The notes under the pieces: generated by a model
What the model was told of the DNA's origin: nothing
The model's database searches: none
What the model saw: the letters and a program-made list of their open reading frames with translations, nothing else
Part shown: in pieces, positions 9,022 through 16,821 of the stretch
Position numbering within the stretch: position 1 is the stretch's first letter
Layout of the letters: each line of letters opens with the position of its first letter
NCBI RefSeq assembly: GCF_902459665.1
Contig: NZ_CABPSL010000001.1
Span: 868,001-932,000, forward strand
DNA: 64,000 bases
Direction of reading: 5' to 3'
DNA from: Pandoraea cepalis
GTDB taxonomy: Bacteria; Pseudomonadota; Gammaproteobacteria; Burkholderiales; Burkholderiaceae
Made by a program: the position numbers and the translations under genes

Positions 9022-10623
9022 ATGTTCTCGCGCCGATTCCTGGCTCTGTGGCTCGTCGTGGCGTTGCTCCTGGCAACGTTGGCGGGCGTGCTGTTCGACG
9101 GTTGGCATCCGCTCTGGCCGTTGCCGTTTGCTGCGCTGGTGGCGCTTGGCGTGTGGGATATCGTGCAGCAGCGTCACGCCGTGCTGCGCAACTACCCGCT
9201 GTGGGGACACTTCCGGTTTCTGTTCGAGTTCATTCGCCCCGAAATTCGCCAGTATTTCGTGGAAGACGATACGTCCGAAACCCCCTTCTCGCGTGCCCAG
9301 CGCAGCATTGTCTATCAGCGCGCCAAGGGCGATGTCGACAGCCGGCCGTTCGGCACCGAGATCGATGTCAAGGCGACGGGCTACGAATGGATTGCCCACT
9401 CGCTCGCGCCGACAGTCCTGAAGGATCACGACTTTCGCATCACCATTGGCGCGGATCGCGCACAGCCGTATTCGGCGTCGATCTTCAATATCTCCGCCAT
9501 GAGTTTCGGTGCCCTGTCGGCCAACGCCATCCGCGCACTCAATCGCGGTGCGAAGCTCGGCAACTTCATTCATGACACCGGCGAGGGTTCCATCTCGCCG
9601 CATCACCGGGAGCAGGGCGGCGACCTGATCTGGGAGGTGGCCTCGGGCTACTTCGGATGCCGCAACGACGACGGTACCTTCAACGCCGAGAAATTTGCGG
9701 CGCAGGCGACGACGCCTCAGGTGAAGATGATCGAGGTGAAGCTCTCGCAAGGCGCAAAGCCGGGACACGGCGGCGTGCTGCCCGCGGCCAAGATCACGCC
9801 GGAGATTTCCGCCACGCGCGGCGTGCCGATGGGGCAGGACTGTATTTCGCCGTCGCGTCACAGTGAGTTCTCGACGCCGCTCGGGTTGCTGCAATTCGTC
9901 GAGCGTCTGCGCACGCTCTCGGGGGGCAAGCCGACCGGGTTCAAGCTGTGCATCGGCCATCCATGGGAATTTTTCAGCATTGTTAAGGCGATGCTCGAGA
10001 GCGGCATCCTGCCCGACTTCATCGTCGTGGACGGCTCGGAAGGCGGCACGGGCGCCGCGCCGCTGGAGTTCACCGATCACGTGGGTGCGCCGCTGCAGGA
10101 AGGACTTCTGCTCGTGCACAACACGCTCGTGGGGGCCGGGTTGCGCGAGAAGATCCGCATCGGTGCATCGGGCAAGATCGTTACGGCATTCGACATCGCC
10201 CGCACGCTGGCCATCGGCGCCGACTGGTGCAACTCCGCGCGCGGCTTCATGTTCGCGATCGGCTGTATTCAATCGCAGAAATGTCACACCGATCGCTGCC
10301 CGACGGGCGTCGCAACGCAGGATACGTTGCGTCAGCGCGCCTTGGTGGTGCCGGACAAGGCGCAGCGCGTGCACCAGTTCCACGCGCATACGTTGCATGC
10401 GTTGCAGGAGTTGATTCAGGCGGCGGGGTTGTCGCATCCGTCGGACCTGCGAGCGCATCACATCGTCGAGCGTGTGTCGACCAACGAGATTCGCCTGATG
10501 TCGGAATCGCTCAAGTACCTTGCGCCGGGCGATCTGCTGCGCGGCCAGTTCCGTTACCAGCTCTACGAAAAATACTGGCCGATGGCGCGCGCCGACAGTT
10601 TCTCTCCGGCTGCGGTCACCTGA
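9022..10623 (+). CDS. FMN-binding glutamate synthase family protein
   Basis: A 533-aa protein with one or two N-terminal hydrophobic helices (about residues 5-45) and a GltS-like TIM barrel from about residue 90. It keeps AMSFGALS, VDGSEGGTGAAP for flavin binding, and the cluster motif GCIQSQKCHTDRCPTGVATQ, whose cysteines correspond to the iron-sulfur ligands of glutamate synthase. It lacks the glutamine amidotransferase domain, so it is not a complete glutamate synthase; the substrate is unknown. AGCAAGGAG lies before the ATG. An intrinsic terminator follows. Confidence 0.85.
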   Translation: MFSRRFLALWLVVALLLATLAGVLFDGWHPLWPLPFAALVALGVWDIVQQRHAVLRNYPLWGHFRFLFEFIRPEIRQYFVEDDTSETPFSRAQRSIVYQRAKGDVDSRPFGTEIDVKATGYEWIAHSLAPTVLKDHDFRITIGADRAQPYSASIFNISAMSFGALSANAIRALNRGAKLGNFIHDTGEGSISPHHREQGGDLIWEVASGYFGCRNDDGTFNAEKFAAQATTPQVKMIEVKLSQGAKPGHGGVLPAAKITPEISATRGVPMGQDCISPSRHSEFSTPLGLLQFVERLRTLSGGKPTGFKLCIGHPWEFFSIVKAMLESGILPDFIVVDGSEGGTGAAPLEFTDHVGAPLQEGLLLVHNTLVGAGLREKIRIGASGKIVTAFDIARTLAIGADWCNSARGFMFAIGCIQSQKCHTDRCPTGVATQDTLRQRALVVPDKAQRVHQFHAHTLHALQELIQAAGLSHPSDLRAHHIVERVSTNEIRLMSESLKYLAPGDLLRGQFRYQLYEKYWPMARADSFSPAAVT

Positions 10624-10662
10624 CAGAACGGCGCAAGCCCAGGCAAGAGGCTTCCACCACAA

Positions 10663-10692
10663 CCCGACGCGATGCCGCGCCGGGTTTTTTTA
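10663..10692 (+). terminator. Intrinsic terminator after the glutamate-synthase-like gene
   Basis: The stem CCCG-A-CGCG / CGCG-C-CGGG with one mismatch and loop ATGC is followed by a run of seven T. It marks the left edge of the type III secretion island. Confidence 0.8.
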
Positions 10693-10847
10693 CGTTTCCC
10701 GACAGTTTTCTTCCCAAATACGATAACGCCGAGGTCAGGCATCGCACATTAAGGTCTCCACCGGATGATGCTCGCGGGCGGACTCGCCTATGGTGTGGCC
10801 TTCGACTTTGTCATCCCGGCGACCGCCCGTCGTCAGAGGAGGAGCCT

Positions 10848-11648
10848 ATGAGTACGGTGCGATTTCTGATCAGCCACCACGACGTCAAACTGAATGTGAA
10901 CGGTCTCATACACACGCTGCCGGCCGGCGGCATGACCGCCACCCATTCGGATGCGACGATCGATGCCCCAGGGCCGGTGATGTCACACGATTTTCACGCC
11001 TGTGATCTGCAGGCGCTGTACCCCGATGTCGTCGATCTGCTCGACCGCCGTCCGCTCGGCGTTTTTCATCGACAGGCGGCACGCACGTTGATTCTCGAGC
11101 CCAGCATGGTCGACGTGGCCATGACGTTGCAAAACGTCGACCGCATGGCGATGTTGCGTTTCTTCTACGTCTATTGCCTGTGTCGCGATCAGCGGTACTT
11201 CTCGGCCATGTTGCGTCAGACGATTGCGGGCAGCCATTCGCTGTTCGATTTCGTCGAGGCAAATTTTCACCGACCGTGGCCGGTCGGCCGCCTGGCCGAA
11301 GAATTCGGCATGCCGCTGCGCAAATTTCGCTACCTGTTTCAGCAAACGTATGGCATGCCCGCGAAGCAGTGGCTGTTGGAGCGGCGCCTTCGGCTGGCGC
11401 GCGATCTGCTGCTGTCCACGCGCCACAAGGTGCTCGACATCGCGCTCGAATGCGGCTTCACCAACCACGCGCACTTTACCGACACCTTCCGCAAGCGCTT
11501 CGACTGCGCGCCGACGGAAATCCGACTCGGCACGCCGCCGCAGCGCGGTAGCCGTCGTGTGGCCATGCCGCAAGCCGACGCCTACGCCGCCATGCGCGCC
11601 GATCTGGTGGCGGGACACGGCGCCGTCACCGAGGGGGGCGTGCAATGA
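10848..11648 (+). CDS. AraC-family transcriptional regulator of the type III secretion locus
   Basis: A 266-aa protein. The C-terminal part (about residues 140-230) is an AraC/XylS double helix-turn-helix, with VGRLAEEFGMPLRKFRYLFQ and the second helix region LDIALECGFTNHAHFTDTFRKRF. The N-terminal 130 residues resemble the ExsA/VirF/PerA type of regulator rather than a sugar-binding cupin, as far as can be read. A very strong Shine-Dalgarno site (AGAGGAGGAG) precedes ATG 10848. The gene is first in the sctF-sctW operon and overlaps sctF by ATGA, so it probably activates the locus. Confidence 0.85.
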   Translation: MSTVRFLISHHDVKLNVNGLIHTLPAGGMTATHSDATIDAPGPVMSHDFHACDLQALYPDVVDLLDRRPLGVFHRQAARTLILEPSMVDVAMTLQNVDRMAMLRFFYVYCLCRDQRYFSAMLRQTIAGSHSLFDFVEANFHRPWPVGRLAEEFGMPLRKFRYLFQQTYGMPAKQWLLERRLRLARDLLLSTRHKVLDIALECGFTNHAHFTDTFRKRFDCAPTEIRLGTPPQRGSRRVAMPQADAYAAMRADLVAGHGAVTEGGVQ

Positions 11649-11863
11649 ACGTCGAAGAGATTCACCGCGGGATGTCCGAAGGGGTGCGACGCATGTCGGA
11701 CGAGGCCACCCAGGCCGTGCGCGCACCGGAAACCAACGACCCTCGGCATATGCTCGATGTCCAATTCAAGTTGCAGCAGTTCTCGACAATGGTCGGGCTG
11801 CATAGCGCGGCGATCAAGCTCATCAAGGACACGCTGATGGGCATCATCGCCAAGATCGCATGA
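11645..11863 (+). CDS. sctF: Type III secretion needle protein SctF (SsaG/EscF type)
   Basis: A 72-aa helical-hairpin protein. The C-terminal half has the needle-subunit pattern: DPRHMLDVQFKLQQFS, then IKLIKDTLMGIIAKIA. This is close to Salmonella SsaG, which ends in the same GIIAKI. It should polymerise into the extracellular needle. The gene overlaps both neighbours by ATGA, and the next gene encodes its probable chaperone. Confidence 0.85.
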   Translation: MNVEEIHRGMSEGVRRMSDEATQAVRAPETNDPRHMLDVQFKLQQFSTMVGLHSAAIKLIKDTLMGIIAKIA

Positions 11864-12252
11864 CGCGCGCAGACCGCGTACCGAGCAATGCCGCCGATTC
11901 ATGGTTGGACGCGTCGATCCGGCAGATCGTCGTCGAACTGGCGCTGGCGGGTGCGCATCATGGCATGCACTCGCAAGCCCGCGTGATCCTGCATGCTTTG
12001 CCGTCGCTCGTGACGGATCGCGAGACGCGTCAATGGCTGCACTCGGCGCTTCTCATCGCGCTCGGCGATACGCGCGCGGCGCGCGCCCACCTCGCCACGA
12101 TCGTGGCAGCCGGACATGACGCCAACCCGACAGGCGACGTGCTCGCTCGCTGGCTTGACGCGATGGACGCCAGCCAGTCCGCCAACGCGATGTCGCCGAC
12201 GTCGCCCGCGTTGTCCTCCTCCTCCTCTCCTCCTCCCGTTACCTCGTCATGA
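11860..12252 (+). CDS. Probable needle chaperone, SsaH/EscG/YscG position
   Basis: A 130-aa alpha-helical protein with a TPR-like pattern (about residues 15-95, with ARVILHALPSLV and ALLIALGDTRAARAHL) and a Ser/Pro-rich disordered tail. In SPI-2-type loci the gene after the needle gene encodes SsaH (EscG/YscG), which with SsaE keeps the needle subunit unfolded before export. Position, size and helical repeat character support the same role; sequence identity alone would not. Overlaps by ATGA on both sides. Confidence 0.68.
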   Translation: MTRADRVPSNAADSWLDASIRQIVVELALAGAHHGMHSQARVILHALPSLVTDRETRQWLHSALLIALGDTRAARAHLATIVAAGHDANPTGDVLARWLDAMDASQSANAMSPTSPALSSSSSPPPVTSS

Positions 12253-12605
12253 CCACTTCTCAGATCCCCGCGGTACTTGCGCACGCGTCTGCCATTGCAA
12301 CGCCGGCGAACGCCGCGCTCGTACCGGCCAACGCCAGCGAGCACGACGCCGTTCATTTCGGTCAGGCCCTCGCGAGCGCGCCGTCGCTGCCGGAGCATCA
12401 TCTGCTCAGCGCAGCGGGCAAGCTTGCGGGTAACACCGAACGCCTGGCCGAGCGGGTGGCGATCGACGAGCGCACGCTGGACGATCCGACCCGCATGCTC
12501 GCGATGCAGCGAGCGCTGACCGAGCGCGTGCTGGCACTGGAGTTCGTGGCGAAGGTGGCAGGCGCCGCCACGCAAGGCGTGAACAAGCTGGTGCATATGC
12601 AATGA
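12249..12605 (+). CDS. sctI: Type III secretion inner rod protein SctI
   Basis: A 118-aa protein. The N-terminal 80 residues are Ala-rich and variable. The C-terminal 40 residues carry the rod signature DPTRMLAMQRALTERVLALE followed by an amphipathic helix ending KLVHMQ, as in SsaI/EscI/YscI. It links the export gate to the needle inside the basal body. It sits between the needle chaperone and sctJ, the SPI-2 order. Confidence 0.82.
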   Translation: MTTSQIPAVLAHASAIATPANAALVPANASEHDAVHFGQALASAPSLPEHHLLSAAGKLAGNTERLAERVAIDERTLDDPTRMLAMQRALTERVLALEFVAKVAGAATQGVNKLVHMQ

Positions 12606-13444
12606 CGTGCGGCCGTCGCATCGCCGACGTCGTGACGAGATCGGCGAGACGCACCCCGTCCGTGGCACAAAGCCGTTGGCGCGGTCGATGGCTGCTGGGC
12701 AGCCTGCTCGTGATCTCGCTCGCCGGGTGCAAGGTCGAACTGCATCGCTCGCTGAGCGAGACCGAGGCCAACCAGATGTTGGCGCTATTGCTGGTGTCCG
12801 GGCTGCAGGCCGACAAGCGCGCCGACACCGCGGGCATGACGGTTCGCATCGAGCGCAGCGATTTCGTGCGGGGTGTCGAGGTGCTGCGCCAACACGGCTT
12901 GCCGCGCCAGAAGCGCGCGTCCGTCGAGGACGTCTTTCCACCAGGACAACTCGTCAGTTCGCCTGTGCAGGAGCAGGCGAAGCTGATCTATCTCAAGGAG
13001 CAGCGACTCGAGCGCATGCTCGCGTCGCTCGACGGCGTGATGGTGGCCGAAGTCTCGATCGCGCAGGTGCCGACGGATTCCGCAGGGCGCACGACCTTGC
13101 CGCCCGGCGTGGCTGTCTTCGTGAAGTACAGCCCCGAGATCAATATGACGCAGCGTATGACGGACATACGCAGTCTGGTTCACGACAGCGTGCCGGGGGT
13201 GACGCCCGAGCGCATCAGCATCGTGTTGCAGCCCGCCGATTATCGTTTGCCCCGCGCGTCCATCGACGCGACGACAGGTGCGCCCACGGGCCCATTGACG
13301 GATCGCGGACGCGGGCTGCCGACGATGACGTGGGGCATGGTCGTGGCGGCGTGTATCGGGCTGGCCGCTGCCGCGGCGGTGGCGTGGCGTCGGCGCGCAT
13401 CATGGGTGCCGCGTTTGCGCACCCGCGTATCGAAGGCATCGTGA
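12602..13444 (+). CDS. sctJ: Type III secretion inner-membrane ring lipoprotein SctJ
   Basis: A 280-aa member of the YscJ/SsaJ/PrgK family. After a long basic N-terminus, a signal peptide ends in the lipobox LAGC with Cys43. The periplasmic ring-building domains follow, including LSETEANQMLALLLVSGL and VFVKYSPEINMT, and a C-terminal membrane helix lies near residues 242-262 before an Arg-rich cytoplasmic end. It forms the inner-membrane ring with SctD. Overlaps sctI by ATGA and sctK by GTGA. Confidence 0.92.
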   Translation: MTCGRRIADVVTRSARRTPSVAQSRWRGRWLLGSLLVISLAGCKVELHRSLSETEANQMLALLLVSGLQADKRADTAGMTVRIERSDFVRGVEVLRQHGLPRQKRASVEDVFPPGQLVSSPVQEQAKLIYLKEQRLERMLASLDGVMVAEVSIAQVPTDSAGRTTLPPGVAVFVKYSPEINMTQRMTDIRSLVHDSVPGVTPERISIVLQPADYRLPRASIDATTGAPTGPLTDRGRGLPTMTWGMVVAACIGLAAAAAVAWRRRASWVPRLRTRVSKAS

Positions 13445-14088
13445 CGCCTGCGCACTGCGGCGGCGCTACCCAACTTGCACGCCTGATCTGGCAGCCCGGC
13501 ATGCAAATGGACGTCGGCTGGTGGCGCGCGTTCGATATGTTGCCTTGGCGAGAGGCCTACCGGCGACACGCCGCGTGCCGTGCGTCCATCGACTGTCTGG
13601 TCATCGCCCGGCGCGGCTGGCCGGGTGCGGCGGCGGGCGATTGCGCACCCCCGCAAGGCAACACGGCGCAAGCGATGCTGAGGCGGTTGCCGAACCTGCG
13701 ACGTCTGTCGTTGGCCCACGGCTTGCGCGCGATGGGATGTCCAGACTATCTCCTGCTCGGCACGTACCGCCGTGCGTTGGCTTCGTGGCTCGACGCCTGG
13801 CAATGCGACCGTTTGCTGCTCACGCGTCGGGATTGGCCTGCCAGTCCCACCCTGTCGCCCGAGCAGGTCGTTCCTGCGGCGCTGGCGGCCACCGGCGCGT
13901 GCCTGGATGGCGCGCCTGAGCTGCCGTGCGTCGAGGTGGCGACGGTGAGCAAGGCCGCCAGACTGTTGCTTCCCCCGCCGGCCGACATTGAACCGTTTGC
14001 GTCGGGTGCGCGTTTGACGAACGAGGACATCTGGCTGCGGTTTGCAGCGCTGGAGAAGATGCTATGTATGTCGTCGACTTCGCCTTGA
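13441..14088 (+). CDS. sctK: Probable type III secretion sorting-platform protein SctK-like
   Basis: A 215-aa protein starting from GTG 13441 in a GTGA overlap with the sctJ stop. It is rich in Trp, Arg and Leu with no membrane segment. It lies between sctJ and sctL, where SctK (YscK/OrgA) or the SPI-2 accessory protein STM1410 is encoded. LSLAHGLRAMGCPDYLLLGTY may be the conserved C-terminal-half core. Similarity is weak by eye, so the call rests mainly on position. The frame is open upstream over sctJ, which is not coding. Confidence 0.6.
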   Translation: MTPAHCGGATQLARLIWQPGMQMDVGWWRAFDMLPWREAYRRHAACRASIDCLVIARRGWPGAAAGDCAPPQGNTAQAMLRRLPNLRRLSLAHGLRAMGCPDYLLLGTYRRALASWLDAWQCDRLLLTRRDWPASPTLSPEQVVPAALAATGACLDGAPELPCVEVATVSKAARLLLPPPADIEPFASGARLTNEDIWLRFAALEKMLCMSSTSP

Positions 14089-14753
14089 CGGCCATCGAAG
14101 CGATGGACGGCCCCGCGCCCGCGGGGCCGGTGATTTCCCGCCAGGCACTCGAGGAGCTTCGCGAACAGGCAAGTCTGCGGGCTCGCTGGATGGCGCAGGC
14201 AAAGACCGAGCGTGACGCCGCGCTGGCTGACCGCGAACAGGCACGTATCGATGCGCAGGCGCTGCGCGACGCGTGGCGGGACGCGGCGCGCGAGCAGGCC
14301 AGAGAGGAGGCGGCGGCGCTTGCGGAAACAGCCCGCCGTGACGCCGTGGCGCAGACCGTTGCATGGCTGGTCGACGAGGCGTCGCTCGAGCGCGACATCG
14401 TTCGCTCGTTGGAGCGTCGCGTGACAGACGCCCTGGGCGCCGCGCTGTCGAATTTCATCGCCCCGCTCGATGTCGGTGAGCGCTTCGCACAACGCGTCGC
14501 ACGCGCTTTACCCGCGCTGGTGCGCGAAGGAGCCCTCGTGCTGCGAGTGCCGCCCGCCCATCGCGACGACGTGGCCGATGCCTTGCGAGCGGCCGATATT
14601 GTGCTGGCCTGCACGGCGGATGCCACGCTGGTTGGCCGGCAGGCCCGCATCGAAAGCGAATGGGTGACGGTGTGCCTGGATCTCGACGCGGATCTCGCGG
14701 CCGTCCTCGAGCGCCTGAACGCGAGTCCCGATCTGGAGATCGCTGATGGTTGA
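14064..14753 (+). CDS. sctL: Type III secretion ATPase stator SctL
   Basis: A 229-aa protein with a long Ala/Arg/Glu-rich coiled coil (about residues 25-100) followed by a globular C-terminal domain. This is the layout of SctL (YscL/SsaK/HrpE, FliH-related), which anchors the ATPase SctN to the sorting platform. SLERDIVRSLERRVTDAL and the closing IESEWVTVCLDLDADLAAV fit the FliH-like domain. It overlaps the previous gene by 25 bp and sctW by 8 bp. Confidence 0.78.
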   Translation: MYVVDFALTAIEAMDGPAPAGPVISRQALEELREQASLRARWMAQAKTERDAALADREQARIDAQALRDAWRDAAREQAREEAAALAETARRDAVAQTVAWLVDEASLERDIVRSLERRVTDALGAALSNFIAPLDVGERFAQRVARALPALVREGALVLRVPPAHRDDVADALRAADIVLACTADATLVGRQARIESEWVTVCLDLDADLAAVLERLNASPDLEIADG

Positions 14754-15882
14754 GCGCTTGCCATCGTCCGGTTCATCGGCGGGTCGGGCAATCCAGGAAA
14801 ACAAGGCCGTTGAGCGCCGGGTGGCGGACGAATGGCTGCCGCTGGATGGTGAGGCAAGCGCGGCGCGAGGGTTGCCTGCCGACGTGCCGGGACATATCGC
14901 GCTTATCGAAGCGACCATCTCGCAGAACGAAGAGGCGGCGGTCGCCGAATCTCAAGAGAATCTCAGCTTCGCCCTCGGGGTGCGATTCCGCAGGACGAGC
15001 GATCGCGATGTGCGCGACGACAAGCAGCGTGCGCGCGCCCTGTTCGAGCAGCAGATGCATCGGTTTGCGCGCGTGAACGCGGCGCAATTCGAGCGACTGC
15101 GCGGGCAGTTGCGCGATCTTCCGTTCGTTCCCGACCCACATCAACTGATTCGCCAGGCCCACCTGTCGGCCGGGCATGCGGCGTTGGTCGTTGCGGCCTG
15201 GTTGGCCGATGGCGGGCTGGACAGCGGAACGCGCAGCCGCTTGCGCCGGACGTTGGACGAACTGACGTCGTCCGAGACGTGGGCGATCGAGGCCTTCGCT
15301 GCGCTGGAATGCGGTAACGGGCAAAACCCAGGCATGGCGCTGTTGCAACAACTCAAGTCGCTGTTCCGCCAGTCACAAGGATCGCAGCGCTCGTTGACGC
15401 AATGGTTCGACGAATGCCGGCGCTTTGCGCAGCGCCGTGCGCGGTTGCGCGCGCTGATGCAGGCGCTGGGGTTGGAGTTGGGCGCGCGCGAGGCCGGTGC
15501 GGAGCTCCCACGTCTGGCGGCCGTCATCGACGATCTTCGTCGCGTGGTGCTGTTTCTCACGCTGGAGTCGGCATGCGAGCAAGCGGCGCAGACATTGCGC
15601 GCGGCAGGCGCTCGCGCGTTTGAGACGGACACGATGATCTCGGAGATGCTCACGTTACTGGATCAGCCGTGGGTGGGCGTGGAATGGCTTGCGCAACGCG
15701 CGGCCCATCTAGGCATGGTGACGGTCGACGCGCGCTACGCGTTTGCGCGCGAACTGACTCGGCTGGTGCAGTCGGCCCATGACGGTTGCTTTCGCGACGA
15801 GACACAGCGCGAGACGCTCGGCGAAGCACTGGATGGCTGGCGCGCGGAGATCGCCCACGAGGGAGAGGTGACCGGGGGGTAG
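14746..15882 (+). CDS. sctW: Type III secretion gatekeeper SctW (SsaL/YopN/HrpJ family)
   Basis: A 378-aa helical protein of the HrpJ/YopN/SepL family that controls the switch from translocator to effector export. The AHLSAGHAALVVAAWL region (about 136-150) and the C-terminal part from about residue 290, TMISEMLTLLDQPWVGVEWLAQ, resemble a YopN core with a TyeA-like domain fused at the end, consistent with the length. It is the last gene of the plus-strand sctF-W operon. Just after its stop there is a short GGGGAAGT triple repeat (15881-15902), then the convergent chaperone operon. Confidence 0.82.
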   Translation: MVERLPSSGSSAGRAIQENKAVERRVADEWLPLDGEASAARGLPADVPGHIALIEATISQNEEAAVAESQENLSFALGVRFRRTSDRDVRDDKQRARALFEQQMHRFARVNAAQFERLRGQLRDLPFVPDPHQLIRQAHLSAGHAALVVAAWLADGGLDSGTRSRLRRTLDELTSSETWAIEAFAALECGNGQNPGMALLQQLKSLFRQSQGSQRSLTQWFDECRRFAQRRARLRALMQALGLELGAREAGAELPRLAAVIDDLRRVVLFLTLESACEQAAQTLRAAGARAFETDTMISEMLTLLDQPWVGVEWLAQRAAHLGMVTVDARYAFARELTRLVQSAHDGCFRDETQRETLGEALDGWRAEIAHEGEVTGG

Positions 15883-15966
15883 TGGGGAAGTGGGGAAGTG
15901 GGGACGCGAGGATCGGGGGGATGGGCTGGCGCACAACGGATGCGCCAACGGGTGCCGCGGCGGCGC

Positions 15967-16380
15967 TCAGGCGCGCAGGTGCTCCCGGCAGAGCTTGATA
16001 CGGTCATAGAAATCGGTGAGCGCTTGCGCGAACGGCTCGGGCTCGGCGGCGGCTTCGTCCGTCACCTGCGCGTGAAGAATCAGACGACGGTCGCGCTCGC
16101 GCAACTGCACGTGCCCGGTGACGGCCCATTCGGCCGGCTCAATGAGCAATTGCAGAAGCCGCTCACTGTTGGCTCGATGCAGACGTGCGGCTTCGTCGGT
16201 GGCCACCACGGCGTGAATACTGCACGCCTGGTTTTTCAAGGTTTCCACGATGATGCTGGGCGAGGCGGTAAACGTCAGCTCGATGGGCGAGTGATTGTCG
16301 ACGGCATTAATCTTGCCCGGGTCGCAGCCGATCAACTTCAGCGCTTCGACGAGAGTTTTCGCTAGGTCGTAACTTGGCAT
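15967..16380 (-). CDS. Probable class I type III secretion chaperone
   Basis: A 137-aa small acidic protein from ATG 16380. Alternating strand segments (NHSPIELTFTASPSIIV, CSIHAVVATDEAARLH, VTGHVQLRERDRRLILHAQV) are flanked by an N-terminal helix and a C-terminal helix, the layout of CesT/SpaK/InvB-type secretion chaperones. It is the last gene of the minus-strand sctC-sctD-ssaE-like operon. The partner is unknown, since no effector or translocator gene is in the window. The frame is open upstream of 16380 without similarity. Confidence 0.6.
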   Translation of the reverse strand: MPSYDLAKTLVEALKLIGCDPGKINAVDNHSPIELTFTASPSIIVETLKNQACSIHAVVATDEAARLHRANSERLLQLLIEPAEWAVTGHVQLRERDRRLILHAQVTDEAAAEPEPFAQALTDFYDRIKLCREHLRA

Positions 16381-16581
16381 GATTTGCGTGGAGAGTGGAA
16401 GAAATCGACGACGTGCCCCGTGCCAGCGTCCCGCGACAACGCGGAGACGAAAGCCGCTCGCGCGGGGCGCGCGATGCCGAAGGTTCCCACGATTGGGGCG
16501 TGCAGACTTTGGTCGCGCGAGCTGGTTTGTCGCTTCTGCGCACACGCGAGCATCGGTCGACGCCCACCGTCGCTCCCGTCG

Positions 16582-16821
16582 TCATGACGACGATCCGTAA
16601 GACGTGGCGTACCGCCGCGCGACGCCCTCGAGAATCACCTCGGCGGCGCGCACCGCTTGCATCTGTGTTTGCGCAAGCGCGTGCTGCGCGGGCGCAAGCG
16701 GCGTGTGCAGCGCCTGTTGCAGCGTCTGGCGCGCGACATCGAGCTGTGTACCGATATCGCGCGCGACAGCCTCGGGCGCGGCGGCGAGACGGTCTTCAAG
16801 CTGGGTCAGGCGAATCGTCAT
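16582..16821 (-). CDS. Needle co-chaperone, SsaE/EscE-like
   Basis: A 79-aa all-helical protein. Its N-terminus (MTIRLTQLEDRLAA) resembles SsaE of Salmonella, which starts with a similar TxLTRLEDLL stretch and is about 80 aa long. SsaE/EscE/YscE form a small helical hairpin that pairs with SsaH/EscG to hold the needle subunit. It overlaps the end of sctD by 26 bp, the same sctC-sctD-ssaE order as in SPI-2. Confidence 0.72.
   Translation of the reverse strand: MTIRLTQLEDRLAAAPEAVARDIGTQLDVARQTLQQALHTPLAPAQHALAQTQMQAVRAAEVILEGVARRYATSYGSSS

Noticed and set aside
9004-10662. 552-codon minus-strand ORF opposite the glutamate-synthase-like gene
   Set aside because: Shadow frame without a start site or family features.
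12607-13440. Upstream part of the frame containing the sctK-like gene
   Set aside because: Overlaps sctJ throughout; only the part after GTG 13441 has protein-like character and correct operon spacing.
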